This document shows, one piece after another, positions 1 to 7,334 of a stretch of DNA of 17,125 bases. Below the pieces are notes generated by a model. That model was not told the origin of the DNA, did not search any database, and saw only the letters and a list, made by a program, of their open reading frames with translations. The stretch is from the NCBI GenBank assembly GCA_017996845.1, contig JAGOGF010000044.1:1-17125 (forward strand), written 5' to 3'. How positions within the stretch are numbered: position 1 is the first letter of the stretch; every line of letters begins with the position of its first letter. Position numbers and translations under genes: made by a program. Source of the stretch: Butyrivibrio sp. Lineage in GTDB: Bacteria > Bacillota_A > Clostridia > Lachnospirales > Lachnospiraceae.

Positions 1-872
1 CTCGTAATCGGCAAAAAAGCAAAGCCTTCAATTTTAGAATAAGCTCCCGCACCTGCCATAGCCATTTCCCCGAAATAATTAATATAGGACTGTACTACAA
101 CATTTGCAAATCCGATGATGGAATTCTGAAATCCGGATGGAAGTCCAAATCGAATGATTCTGCCAAGCATCGAACCCTGAAACCGAATTTTACGCAGTTC
201 CAGATGATAATCTTCCTTCGTTCGAATCAGACGAATCATACAAAGGACAGCACTGATCATCTGTGAAAATGCCGTAGCAAAAGCTGTTGCCCCGACACCC
301 ATATGAAAACCTGCGATCAATATCAGATCCAGAACAATGTTAATAACGGATGAGATGATCAGGTACAGCAGCGGATGCCTGCTGTCTCCTCCTGCCTGCA
401 TAATCCCGGCAAAAGTATTGTACATGACAAATCCTGTTGCTCCTGCAAAATATATCCGGAAATATGCAATGGATGCCGGAAGCACCTGCTCCGGTGTATT
501 CATCATTTTCAAAATAATCGGTGCCAGTCCCATCCCGATCATTGTCATGATCAGGCTTGCAACAAGTCCCATTGCCACCGTCGTATGAACTGCAATTTCT
601 GTATTGACACGATCTCTGGCGCCAATGTATCTGGCTATCACTACGCCTGCTCCCAGTGCCAGTCCACTGAAAAAGCCGATCAGCAAAAAAATCAGATTCC
701 CCGCTGAACTTACAACTGCAAGGGCATTGCTGCCCAGAAAATTTCCTACAATCAGAGAATCTGCCGTGTTATAGAGTTGTTGAAATGTATTCCCAATAAA
801 AACGGGGATCGCGAAGAATACAATCTTCTTCCATACCGATCCCTCAGTCATCAGATTTGAAGACGAATCCAT
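1..872 (-). CDS. MATE family multidrug/cation exporter (N-terminal ~290 residues, runs off left edge)
   Basis: Reading the complement from the ATG at 872 gives an open frame to the window edge, starting MDSSSNLMTEGSVWKK. The segment MTEGSVWK followed by a helix and FQQLYNTADSLIVGNFLG is the characteristic N-terminus of MATE transporters; later helices include a GVGATAFATAFSQ segment typical of the first half-repeat. The family exports drugs or cationic metabolites across the cytoplasmic membrane in exchange for Na+ or H+; the substrate here cannot be read. The ATG directly abuts the TAA of the upstream YkgJ-like gene (no gap), and no good ribosome binding site is visible within 10 nt, so translational coupling is likely. 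The protein is cut by the window, so its second half, full length and downstream neighbours are unknown. MATE family assignment is firm. Confidence 0.9.
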   Translation of the reverse strand, partial: MDSSSNLMTEGSVWKKIVFFAIPVFIGNTFQQLYNTADSLIVGNFLGSNALAVVSSAGNLIFLLIGFFSGLALGAGVVIARYIGARDRVNTEIAVHTTVAMGLVASLIMTMIGMGLAPIILKMMNTPEQVLPASIAYFRIYFAGATGFVMYNTFAGIMQAGGDSRHPLLYLIISSVINIVLDLILIAGFHMGVGATAFATAFSQMISAVLCMIRLIRTKEDYHLELRKIRFQGSMLGRIIRFGLPSGFQNSIIGFANVVVQSYINYFGEMAMAGAGAYSKIEGFAFLPIT

Positions 873-1538
873 TTAAAGCGCCAGATCCTTTCCTGCCGCA
901 GCAAGCCGCTGCTCAAATTCCATGTAAAAATCCTTTGTTTCGTCATATGGGGTTATATAAAATGTTTTCAGAAGATAGAGATTTAATTGATTATTTTCTT
1001 CTGTTGTCAACTCCGCCAGATTTTCCTCCAGTGCATTCAGGAAATCATGCCAGTGGTTGATGTATTCCGTATTTTTTTCCAGATCCGGTGTATCAATAAA
1101 CTTTCTGACCTTTACCAGTTTGCGCATCTCACGGTAACATTCATGAATCTGCAGGAAATATCGGAAACTGCCATTTTCAAAATATCTGCCAAGTGGAAAT
1201 ATCCGGCAAAAGCCGGGGCGAAGCGTATGAATACTGCATCTGCCGTAATCATCCAGAAAACTGCATGCATTCCTGCTCTGATCCATTTTCAGATTCGGCC
1301 TGATTATTCCATCCACAACATGAAGTTCGATCCTGTTCTGCATGAGTTCCTCAAAACTGCAATGCAGTCCGCTCATCAGTCTGTGCACATCAAACGGATC
1401 AAGCTTGATCGTATCTCCGACCAGATGACAGCACTTGGAACAGCCTGTGCAATCATCACACCCTGCACGTACCATATCCTCGGGTCCATAAAGCCTGCCG
1501 TCGGATATATCTTTCATTCTCACATTTCTTTTCATCAT
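873..1538 (-). CDS. YkgJ family cysteine-cluster (Zn/Fe-chelating) protein
   Basis: About 221 residues from the ATG at 1538. The cysteine cluster CDDCTGCSKCC lies at residues 27-37, with further conserved cysteines at about 60, 92, 101, 111 and 134, and the motif RPGFCRIFPLGR near 107-118. This matches the YkgJ/CxxCxxCC family, presumed to bind zinc or an iron-sulfur cluster; the biochemical function is not established. No signal peptide or membrane segment is visible, so it should be cytoplasmic. The frame extends upstream to a TTG at 1571, but that lies inside the preceding gene; ATG at 1538 (or the adjacent ATG at 1535) sits just after GGTGAG and one base past the transporter stop. It lies between a sodium symporter and a MATE exporter in one apparent operon, which suggests but does not prove a linked role. 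Confidence 0.85.
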   Translation of the reverse strand: MMKRNVRMKDISDGRLYGPEDMVRAGCDDCTGCSKCCHLVGDTIKLDPFDVHRLMSGLHCSFEELMQNRIELHVVDGIIRPNLKMDQSRNACSFLDDYGRCSIHTLRPGFCRIFPLGRYFENGSFRYFLQIHECYREMRKLVKVRKFIDTPDLEKNTEYINHWHDFLNALEENLAELTTEENNQLNLYLLKTFYITPYDETKDFYMEFEQRLAAAGKDLAL

Positions 1539-1539
1539 C

Positions 1540-2904
1540 TCACCACTTAAAAAACCCAAGACTCGCCGCAACAGAGCTGATCAGAATCCCTACAATACCA
1601 ATCGGTGCAACAAAACGGATCATAACAGAATAGAACTTTCTGAATCTGAACTTTACACCTTCCTGCTCCACTTCTTCACAAATTGCCTGGGGTTTCATGA
1701 TATATCCGGCAAATATGCAGGTCAGAAATGCCATGACCGGCATCAGTACACTGTTACTGATAAAATCAAAGAAATCCAGAATGTCCATTCCAAGCGGTGT
1801 GACACCGCTCCATATTCCAAACCCGAGTGAAGAAGGAATCCCGATCGCAATACAGTATATTGTTACGATCACAGTTGTTTTGCGCCTCTTCCACTTAAAC
1901 TTATCCATGAGAATGGACACTATCGTTTCCATTAAGGAAATGGAACTGGTCAGTGCTGCAAAAAATACCAGAATAAAAAAAGCCCCGCCAATGATATGTC
2001 CACCCGTCATGGTGTCAAATACCTTCGGAAGTGTAATGAACATAAGTCCCGGTCCTGCTCCCATGGCAGCTTCATCTCCACCGGAAAACACATATACCGC
2101 TGGAATGATCATAAGTCCTGCCAGAAAAGCTACCAGGGTATCAAAAAATTCAATCTGTCTGACCGAAGACTCCAGATTATCCGTTTTTTTCATATAGGAA
2201 CCATATGTGATCATAATTCCCATTGCAAGTGACATGGAATAAAAAAGCTGTCCAAGTGCTGCCAGAATCGTCTTCCCTGTGATCTTGTGAATATCCGGTT
2301 TGAGATAATAGGCAATTCCTGCACCTGCCCCGGGTCTTGTAATGGAATAGAGCGCGATCAAAAGTGACAGTACAATCAGAATCGGCATCATAATAACACT
2401 TGCCTTTTCTATTCCTTTTTCAACACCAAGTGCAACAACAACTGCTGTCAATATGATAAATACAACGAACCATACAATCGGCTGTACCGTTTCTGTAATG
2501 TAACCTGAAAAATAATTTCCCTGCGCTGCAGCATGTCCCTGCCCGGTTATATAAACCGCAATATATTTCGTTACCCATCCGCCAATAACAGAGTAGTATG
2601 GGGTAATTATGATCGGAATAATTGCACCAAGAATACCGCAGAATGCAAATTTCTGATTGAGTGCACCAAAAGCACCAATTGCGCTCAGACCCGTTTTTCT
2701 CCCGATTGCAATTTCCGTGATCATCACTGAAAATCCGAAGGTAACCGCAAGAATCAGATAAATCAGTAAAAAGGTCCCTCCTCCGTATTTGGCTGCCAGA
2801 TAAGGGAACCTCCAGATATTACCCAATCCGACTGCGGAAGATGCTGCTGCCAGTACAAATCCGACTTTTCCTGAAAAACTTGCTCTTTTCTTTCCTTCTC
2901 CCAT
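1540..2904 (-). CDS. Neurotransmitter:sodium symporter (NSS/SNF) family transporter
   Basis: 454 residues. The first helix carries the NSS signature SAVGLGNIWRFPY, and the second ends MITEIAIGR, both hallmark features of LeuT-fold NSS proteins. I count 11 hydrophobic helices, the usual number for prokaryotic members (eukaryotic ones have 12). The family imports amino acids or amines with Na+; the substrate cannot be inferred here. The start is the ATG at 2904, five bases after GGAGG (2910-2914); a TTG four codons upstream overlaps that ribosome binding site and is unlikely. The stop at 1540-1542 is one base from the YkgJ-like start, so it heads a three-gene operon with YkgJ and MATE. A terminator separates it from the YibE/F gene upstream; I could not find a convincing promoter between the terminator and the start. 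Confidence 0.95.
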   Translation of the reverse strand: MGEGKKRASFSGKVGFVLAAASSAVGLGNIWRFPYLAAKYGGGTFLLIYLILAVTFGFSVMITEIAIGRKTGLSAIGAFGALNQKFAFCGILGAIIPIIITPYYSVIGGWVTKYIAVYITGQGHAAAQGNYFSGYITETVQPIVWFVVFIILTAVVVALGVEKGIEKASVIMMPILIVLSLLIALYSITRPGAGAGIAYYLKPDIHKITGKTILAALGQLFYSMSLAMGIMITYGSYMKKTDNLESSVRQIEFFDTLVAFLAGLMIIPAVYVFSGGDEAAMGAGPGLMFITLPKVFDTMTGGHIIGGAFFILVFFAALTSSISLMETIVSILMDKFKWKRRKTTVIVTIYCIAIGIPSSLGFGIWSGVTPLGMDILDFFDFISNSVLMPVMAFLTCIFAGYIMKPQAICEEVEQEGVKFRFRKFYSVMIRFVAPIGIVGILISSVAASLGFFKW

Positions 2905-2909
2905 GTATT

Positions 2910-2914
2910 CCTCC
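2910..2914 (-). promoter_or_regulatory. Ribosome binding site fixing the NSS transporter start
   Basis: GGAGG on the minus strand, five bases before ATG 2904. It decides the start in favour of MGEGKKR over the longer frame opening at a TTG. Confidence 0.85.
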
Positions 2915-2961
2915 AAAAACTTTTATAGCACGCTTCCCCATTTATGCATATAGATAACGTC

Positions 2962-2996
2962 AAAAATGGGAACGCGCATAACGCAGTTCCCATTTT
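2962..2996 (-). terminator. Intrinsic terminator after the YibE/F gene
   Basis: Minus-strand stem AAAATGGGAAC pairs with GTTCCCATTTT(T). Inner bases CGC/GCG (plus-strand 2982-2984 and 2974-2976) extend the stem past a single bulged base. The second arm ends in a T run. It lies about 30 bp past the YibE/F stop and upstream of the NSS gene, separating the two operons. The A run on the other side makes it nearly symmetric, so it could also act in reverse. Confidence 0.8.
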
Positions 2997-3024
2997 AACA
3001 TATCTATTCTACTTACGAAAGTCT

Positions 3025-4203
3025 TTATTCCAGTTCTTTTGCCTGCAAAAACGCCGTTTGCAGCGCTTTGTCAGTTACAACTTCCTGTTCTGCTTTATTC
3101 TCTCTGCAATATAACAGCACACCCACAAATACAGTCACAGGTACACTCAGTACGATTCCAAAGCTTCCTGAAAGACCCTGCATGATCTGCAATCCGATAT
3201 TATTGGAATTGATCACCTGCAGATATGGCAGATCGTAGGCATAGTCAAGCACCAGAGTGCTGATACTGGTTCCTGCAAATGCGAGAATCAGCGTATTGGA
3301 ATCTGTACCCATCATATCCCGTCCTACCCGCATCCCGCTGGTCCAGAGTTCTTTCCTGCTGATCAGCGGATTCTGCATCACAATCTCCTGCATTGCACTT
3401 GCAATCGACATTGCAACATCCATGGTAGCACCAAGACTGGCAATCAGAAGTCCTGCAAACAGCAGGCCTCCCACCTGAATATCACTGGTTTCCCATAATG
3501 TCAGAAGGTTTTCAATATCAGAAACATTCCATCCGGAGAGTCCTGTTGCATAACCATATATTCTTGCTGCAATTCCGGCAATAATAACGCCCGATATTGT
3601 TCCAACAGTTGCCACAATGGTCTTCCTCGATGCGCCTCCGATCAGATACATTGTCACCACCGTTGTGATACAGCAGGCTATTACCGCAGCGAGAAACGGT
3701 GAGAAACCTCTGTATATCAGCGGCAGATCCAGGAAAATCACGGTAAAAAAGGTAAACACCAGTCCGATTGCACCTTTCAGGCCTTTTTTACCACCTACCA
3801 GACACAGTACACCCAGATACAGAAGTGCAAAAAAGTATATTGCCATACTGCGATCCTGTGCATACACACTTGTAACCACTGCATCTCCCGAAACCGACTG
3901 CATGACGATCACATGCATTCCGGGTCTGCAGGCTGCGCCAAACAAAAATCCCGCCGAACTGGTCGTCTGTATATCTTCTCCCTTGTGTGAACCGGACAGC
4001 ATCCGTACCATAACACTCTGCTGCCCGACCCTTGTGCCGTCTTCCTGCATATTATCCGAAAGGATCCTGATTACCTGCGCTTTTTCAAACGTCTGTCCCT
4101 GCCTGGATATCAGCTGAATCTTATCAATCCGATTCAGCTGAATGACGAAAATAACAAACCCGATTATCAGAACTGCACTTAGAATATTTCTTTTAATTGC
4201 CAC
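3025..4203 (-). CDS. YibE/F family multi-pass membrane protein
   Basis: 392 residues starting at a GTG (4203) seven bases after GGAAGG. Layout: an N-terminal membrane helix (~8-23), a polar domain of about 90 residues (~30-115) that is probably extracytoplasmic, then seven or more hydrophobic helices. Two conserved YibE/F family blocks are visible: SLGATMDVAMSIASAMQEI (~257-275) and GRDMMGTDSNTLILAFAG (~294-311). The biochemical role of this family is not established; it is seen mainly in Firmicutes and Actinobacteria. The start lies 17 bp after the stop of the secreted phosphatase gene with no terminator between, so the two are probably co-transcribed. That suggests a role in handling something at the outer face of the membrane, but this is inference. 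A terminator follows at 2962-2996. Confidence 0.9.
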   Translation of the reverse strand: MAIKRNILSAVLIIGFVIFVIQLNRIDKIQLISRQGQTFEKAQVIRILSDNMQEDGTRVGQQSVMVRMLSGSHKGEDIQTTSSAGFLFGAACRPGMHVIVMQSVSGDAVVTSVYAQDRSMAIYFFALLYLGVLCLVGGKKGLKGAIGLVFTFFTVIFLDLPLIYRGFSPFLAAVIACCITTVVTMYLIGGASRKTIVATVGTISGVIIAGIAARIYGYATGLSGWNVSDIENLLTLWETSDIQVGGLLFAGLLIASLGATMDVAMSIASAMQEIVMQNPLISRKELWTSGMRVGRDMMGTDSNTLILAFAGTSISTLVLDYAYDLPYLQVINSNNIGLQIMQGLSGSFGIVLSVPVTVFVGVLLYCRENKAEQEVVTDKALQTAFLQAKELE

Positions 4204-4220
4204 GTTTGCACCTTCCAGCT

Positions 4221-5792
4221 TTACTGATTTGTCTTATTGATCGTAAAAGTATCATCAATCGGCACCACCTGATTATCTTCCGTGATCTGATAGGTTGTAA
4301 TGGCAAAATGATCTTTTGTCATATCAATAACAGAATAGCTTGGCAGCCAGTTCTGTGAACGCTTTGCAATATAATCCTGCTGTGCGGAAATCAGTTCGTA
4401 ATATTTGGAACCGGATGCGGAATTGGCCGTCATATACAGTGTTCCTTTCGGATTGGTTACGGTATCTCCCTGCGTGTTCTCAATTGTATAGCACTTGTTA
4501 TCATTCTGGAAATTTTCCAGTGCCTTCTGTCCGCTCTGATCACTTTCTTCCGGTTCCAGTGTTATCTGTGCCTGTGTTGTGACATCAAAGGCATGTGCCC
4601 AGTCATAATCAGAGCCATCCGGCATCAGCTGGAACTTATAGTTATCATGTGTCTGCGCATCTCCGTAGAGCAGTTTGGAACGGCTGTAGGTATGGTCATG
4701 TCCCTGTAATACCACATCCACATTATACTGATCAAAAAGCGGTGTCAGCTGTGTCCGCAGAATCATACCATCCGTATCGGAATGATCCATACCGGAACCG
4801 TAAATATCCTGATGAATGGTAACGATTCTCCACTGCGCATCGGGATCAGAGGCAATCGCTTTCTGCAGTGTTTTCTCATGTTCTGCAACATTATAATTAT
4901 TGGTGTTCAGAACAATGAATAATCCGTTTCCGTAAGAATAGTAATAGTCTCCGCCAGCCTTCGTTTCTCCATACCCCGTCTGATTGGGCGTATTGAAATG
5001 ATCACCGTAGTCCTCATTGAGCGAATCATGATTTCCGATCGTGGATGCCAGTGGCAGATACTGCAGCTCATTTGCATTCAGAAATCCGGCATATTCTTCT
5101 TCCTTGGGCTTGCCTGTTTTATTGATCTGATCGCCGGCAGATATGATGAAATCAAGATCTTTGTTCATAGAAGCTGCAATGGTAAGTGTTCTGTCCCAGT
5201 TGTAACTGTCGTTTCTGGCCGCAGTATTTGCAACCCCGTCATCTGCAACAAGCTGCTCCGTTCCCTGTACCTGTCCTTTGGACGCTCCGATCTGCGGATC
5301 CCCTACCACCAGAATCTTCGTATCTGCGGTATCACTTAACGTATAAGAACGCACTTCACTTTGGATGCCATTCTTCTCTACCGTATAATAATATTTTGTT
5401 CCCGGTTTCAGCCCTGTAACCGTTACCTTATTTGATACATAGGAAACGCCTCCTGTCAAAGCCTTATCAACCGGATTGACCTTTCCCGTAAATTTTTTTA
5501 ATTTACTCTTATCTGTACCGATCAGAACAATCGGAGTATCTTTCTGTCCGCTTATCACCTTACTGTACCATGCAAAATTCAATTGTGTCTCATCTGCACC
5601 CGGAGCCATGGATACTTTGGTATCATCCTTCGCAATACTGTTCCAGTCTTTTACCCAGCTGTCCCATCCTTCTCTGGATTTGAGTGTACTGGCATTTGCA
5701 TAATGATCGGTTGAAGCATACGCATTCACCGCCGGAACACAGGCTGCAACTGCAAGCCCCATACATACTGCCGCAAATAATCTTTTCCTCAT
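4221..5792 (-). CDS. Secreted purple acid phosphatase-like metallophosphoesterase
   Basis: 523 residues. The N-terminus MRKRLFAAVCMGLAVAACVPAVNAYA is a signal peptide, with probable cleavage after residue 26. A fibronectin-like purple-acid-phosphatase N-terminal domain (~55-155) includes VTGLKPGTKYYYTVE. The metallophosphatase core then shows VGDPQ (D165), SAGDQIN (D221), GNHD (254-256), TIHQD (H327) and QGHDHTYSR (H365, H367), which are the metal ligands of the family. The family hydrolyses phosphate esters at the cell surface or outside the cell. The usual Tyr ligand of the GDxxY motif is Asn here (224). No LPxTG anchor or C-terminal helix is seen, so the product is probably released. SD GAGGAG (5801-5806) precedes the ATG by 8 nt. 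It is followed closely by the YibE/F gene. Confidence 0.92.
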   Translation of the reverse strand: MRKRLFAAVCMGLAVAACVPAVNAYASTDHYANASTLKSREGWDSWVKDWNSIAKDDTKVSMAPGADETQLNFAWYSKVISGQKDTPIVLIGTDKSKLKKFTGKVNPVDKALTGGVSYVSNKVTVTGLKPGTKYYYTVEKNGIQSEVRSYTLSDTADTKILVVGDPQIGASKGQVQGTEQLVADDGVANTAARNDSYNWDRTLTIAASMNKDLDFIISAGDQINKTGKPKEEEYAGFLNANELQYLPLASTIGNHDSLNEDYGDHFNTPNQTGYGETKAGGDYYYSYGNGLFIVLNTNNYNVAEHEKTLQKAIASDPDAQWRIVTIHQDIYGSGMDHSDTDGMILRTQLTPLFDQYNVDVVLQGHDHTYSRSKLLYGDAQTHDNYKFQLMPDGSDYDWAHAFDVTTQAQITLEPEESDQSGQKALENFQNDNKCYTIENTQGDTVTNPKGTLYMTANSASGSKYYELISAQQDYIAKRSQNWLPSYSVIDMTKDHFAITTYQITEDNQVVPIDDTFTINKTNQ

Positions 5793-5948
5793 CCTTTTAT
5801 CTCCTCTTTGCTGTTTTTGTCTTTTATCAACAGTTTTATCTTAGCAAGAGGTTTTTGGGACAGATATCATGATAAAGTAAAAAATTGTAAAGATTATTGC
5901 CATATTATCTTACAAAAAACAGACAATTCGACTTATTTTTATATAATA

Positions 5949-6833
5949 TCATTGCACCGTGATCTGATAGGAAGTCTGGAACGCACTTCCGGCTTCCAGC
6001 TTCTGTTCCTCATATTTATCCGGCAGTTCTCCCGTAAATCCTTTGTTGTCACATCTGCCGATCCATGGTTCCAGACACACATATGGTGCATTCGCATTTG
6101 GTTTACTCCAGAGTCCAAAGGAAGGAAATCCCGTGCAGGTAAGCGTCACATAAGGTGTTTTATCCGGATAGTAAATGGATGCCTTCTGTACCTGTCCGTT
6201 ATCAAAGATCAAGGCGTCGTGGGCAAAGAGCGCTTCACTGATTTGCACAAATCCGTTTTCGGTAGAAAGGGTATGTTTTGTTTCCTGGTCAACCAGTTCT
6301 GCTGCCGGATCAATCAGAACGTATTGCAGATTTGTCCGGTTCTCAAACACAATGTAATAATCTGTTTTCAGAGCATCTTTATCTGCCGGACAGTTAAAGG
6401 CAGGATGCCCGCCAATGGAAAAATACATCGGATCCGTTTGGGATTCATTCCTTACCTTCCATTCCACTGTGAGACAGTTCTCCTTCAGTCTGTGTGTAAC
6501 AGAAAGTGTAAAATCAAACGGATATACTTTTCTGGTCTGTTCATTTGCCTGCAGCACAAATGTTATGAAGTCATTTCCCCTGTCCTGCAGCGTAAACTCC
6601 ATATCACGCGCAAATCCGTGCTGTCCCATCGGATAGCTTTCTTTCTGATAACGATATGCTCCGTTCGTCACCTTCCCTACAAACGGAAAAAGAACGGGCG
6701 CATGCCTGTTCCAGTATGCCGGATCGGCACACCAGATTACTTCATGCTGCTTTTTCTTATCATAAATGCGCGACAATTCTGCGCCGTGCCCACTGATTTC
6801 CACTTTCAGATACTCATTTTCCATACATTCCAT
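5949..6833 (-). CDS. Aldose 1-epimerase (mutarotase) family protein, LacX type
   Basis: 294 residues from ATG 6833, preceded nine bases away by AAGGAG (6843-6848). Mutarotase landmarks are present: FPFVGKVTNGAY (~49-60), QHGFARD (H72), FSIGGHPAFNCP (H143) and YVCLEPWIGRCD (E255), corresponding to the catalytic His, His and Glu region of galactose mutarotase-fold proteins. LacX-type members are about 290 residues, matching this length. They are presumed to act on sugar or phosphosugar anomers; the substrate is unknown and no sugar catabolism genes are adjacent. The frame stays open 52 codons further upstream, but that part is a low-complexity, promoter-containing stretch and is rejected as coding. 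The gene has its own promoter; no clear terminator follows, so read-through into the phosphatase is possible. Confidence 0.9.
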   Translation of the reverse strand: MECMENEYLKVEISGHGAELSRIYDKKKQHEVIWCADPAYWNRHAPVLFPFVGKVTNGAYRYQKESYPMGQHGFARDMEFTLQDRGNDFITFVLQANEQTRKVYPFDFTLSVTHRLKENCLTVEWKVRNESQTDPMYFSIGGHPAFNCPADKDALKTDYYIVFENRTNLQYVLIDPAAELVDQETKHTLSTENGFVQISEALFAHDALIFDNGQVQKASIYYPDKTPYVTLTCTGFPSFGLWSKPNANAPYVCLEPWIGRCDNKGFTGELPDKYEEQKLEAGSAFQTSYQITVQ

Positions 6834-6865
6834 GATCTCTTTCTCCTTCTGAATAAATACTTTTA

Positions 6866-6885
6866 CAGATTCATTTCTGAATCTG
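6866..6885 (-). promoter_or_regulatory. Perfect 8-bp inverted repeat at the mutarotase transcription start (possible operator)
   Basis: CAGATTCA and TGAATCTG are exact reverse complements separated by 4 bases. On the minus strand the repeat begins at the base after the predicted -10 hexamer and covers the expected transcription start. That is a classic repressor operator position. It could alternatively form a hairpin with a GAAA loop. No regulator gene is adjacent. Confidence 0.5.
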
Positions 6886-6914
6886 ATTCTAGCTTTTGGC
6901 GCAGCCGATTGCAA
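6886..6914 (-). promoter_or_regulatory. Promoter of the mutarotase gene
   Basis: Minus-strand -35 TTGCAA (6909-6914), 17-bp spacer, -10 TAGAAT (6886-6891). The spacing is ideal for sigma-A, and it lies 52 bp upstream of ATG 6833. Confidence 0.6.
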
Positions 6915-6997
6915 GATAGTTATATGGATCAATATAATTCTGCAGACCACAAACAAATCCATCTCAATAAATAAAAAATATTTTTTCATTCTGATTC

Positions 6998-7026
6998 TTG
7001 ATTATATGAAAACCATATGATAATAT
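6998..7026 (+). promoter_or_regulatory. Promoter of tRNA-Leu
   Basis: TTGATT (6998-7003), 17-bp spacer, TAATAT (7021-7026). The predicted start near 7033 lies about 12 bases before the mature tRNA, as expected for a short 5' leader removed by RNase P. Confidence 0.6.
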
Positions 7027-7044
7027 ATAACAGTTGCAAAACAT

Positions 7045-7128
7045 GCCGATGTGTCGGAATTGGCAGACGAGACAGACTCAAAATCTGTTATCCGCAAGGG
7101 TGTATGGGTTCAAGTCCCATCATCGGCA
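7045..7128 (+). tRNA. tRNA-Leu (anticodon CAA)
   Basis: 84-nt class II tRNA. Acceptor arms GCCGATG (7045-7051) and CATCGGC (7121-7127) pair fully, with discriminator A at 7128. The D-loop contains AATTGGCAGACGA. The anticodon stem ACAGA/TCTGT encloses CTCAAAA, so the anticodon is CAA, reading UUG. The long variable arm (TATCCGCAAGGGTGT) fits leucine. The T-arm has GGGTTCAAGTCCC. The CCA end is not encoded and must be added post-transcriptionally. Confidence 0.95.
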
Positions 7129-7135
7129 TTAATTT

Positions 7136-7192
7136 AAAAACAGCGTATTTACGGTAAATGATCTCAAAATGCCGTAGATACGCTGTTTTTTT
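7136..7192 (+). terminator. Terminator of tRNA-Leu with a 19-bp stem
   Basis: Arms 7136-7154 and 7172-7190 pair over 19 bp with only one G-U wobble, enclosing a 17-nt loop, and are followed by seven T residues (7186-7192). The A run at the left arm gives T residues on the minus strand too, so it could also block transcription entering from the right. Confidence 0.85.
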
Positions 7193-7205
7193 ATTCCTCA
7201 TTTTG

Positions 7206-7233
7206 TTCTGCATACATTTTCTGTATGTCAGAA
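7206..7233. repeat. Imperfect inverted repeat upstream of the polymerase promoter
   Basis: TTCTGCATACA (7206-7216) against TGTATGTCAGAA (7222-7233): complementary over 11 positions with one bulged base, separated by about 5 bases. It lies 26 bp upstream of the -35 and shares TGTATGT with the LexA-like box. It may be a second weak regulator site. Confidence 0.35.
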
Positions 7234-7258
7234 TTTCTTTCATTTCCATATTTTGTCA

Positions 7259-7287
7259 TTGCTATTCGAATGTATGTTCTGTATAAT
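7259..7287 (+). promoter_or_regulatory. Promoter of the Y-family polymerase/yolD operon
   Basis: TTGCTA (7259-7264), 17-bp spacer, consensus TATAAT (7282-7287). Transcription should start near 7294, giving a leader of about 40 nt before ATG 7335. Confidence 0.75.
7267..7280 (+). promoter_or_regulatory. LexA (SOS) box candidate
   Basis: CGAATGTATGTTCT matches the Gram-positive LexA core GAAC-N4-GTTC at seven of eight fixed positions (GAAT instead of GAAC). It sits between the -35 and -10 hexamers, where bound LexA would block RNA polymerase. The downstream operon encodes a translesion polymerase, a typical SOS target. Confidence 0.65.
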
Positions 7288-7334
7288 ATGGCTGTAGTCT
7301 TTGCTCACTCAGAAAGGAGTCAGGTGTCGCCTGC

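Noticed and set aside
987..1550. A 187-codon plus-strand open frame over the YkgJ-like gene
   Set aside because: No ribosome binding site or recognisable motif, and the opposite strand carries the conserved cysteine cluster.
5855..5905. PhoP-box-like TTTACA repeats upstream of the phosphatase gene
   Set aside because: Only one hexamer fits the Firmicute Pho repeat (TTTACA); the next ones at 10-11 bp spacing do not, so phosphate control is not supported by sequence alone.
5808..6974. A 388-codon plus-strand open frame opposite the mutarotase gene
   Set aside because: The encoded peptide is rich in Cys, Phe, Ile and Arg with no recognisable domain, while the minus strand encodes a clear mutarotase with all catalytic residues. 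It is a shadow of codon bias.
6834..6989. N-terminal extension of the mutarotase by 52 residues
   Set aside because: The stretch holds the promoter, the palindrome and AAGGAG before ATG 6833; the extended peptide does not resemble the family.
7110..7128. tRNA-Leu 3' end as an integration site for a mobile element carrying the polymerase pair
   Set aside because: No repeat of the tRNA 3' end was seen elsewhere in the window, and there is no integrase or phage gene.
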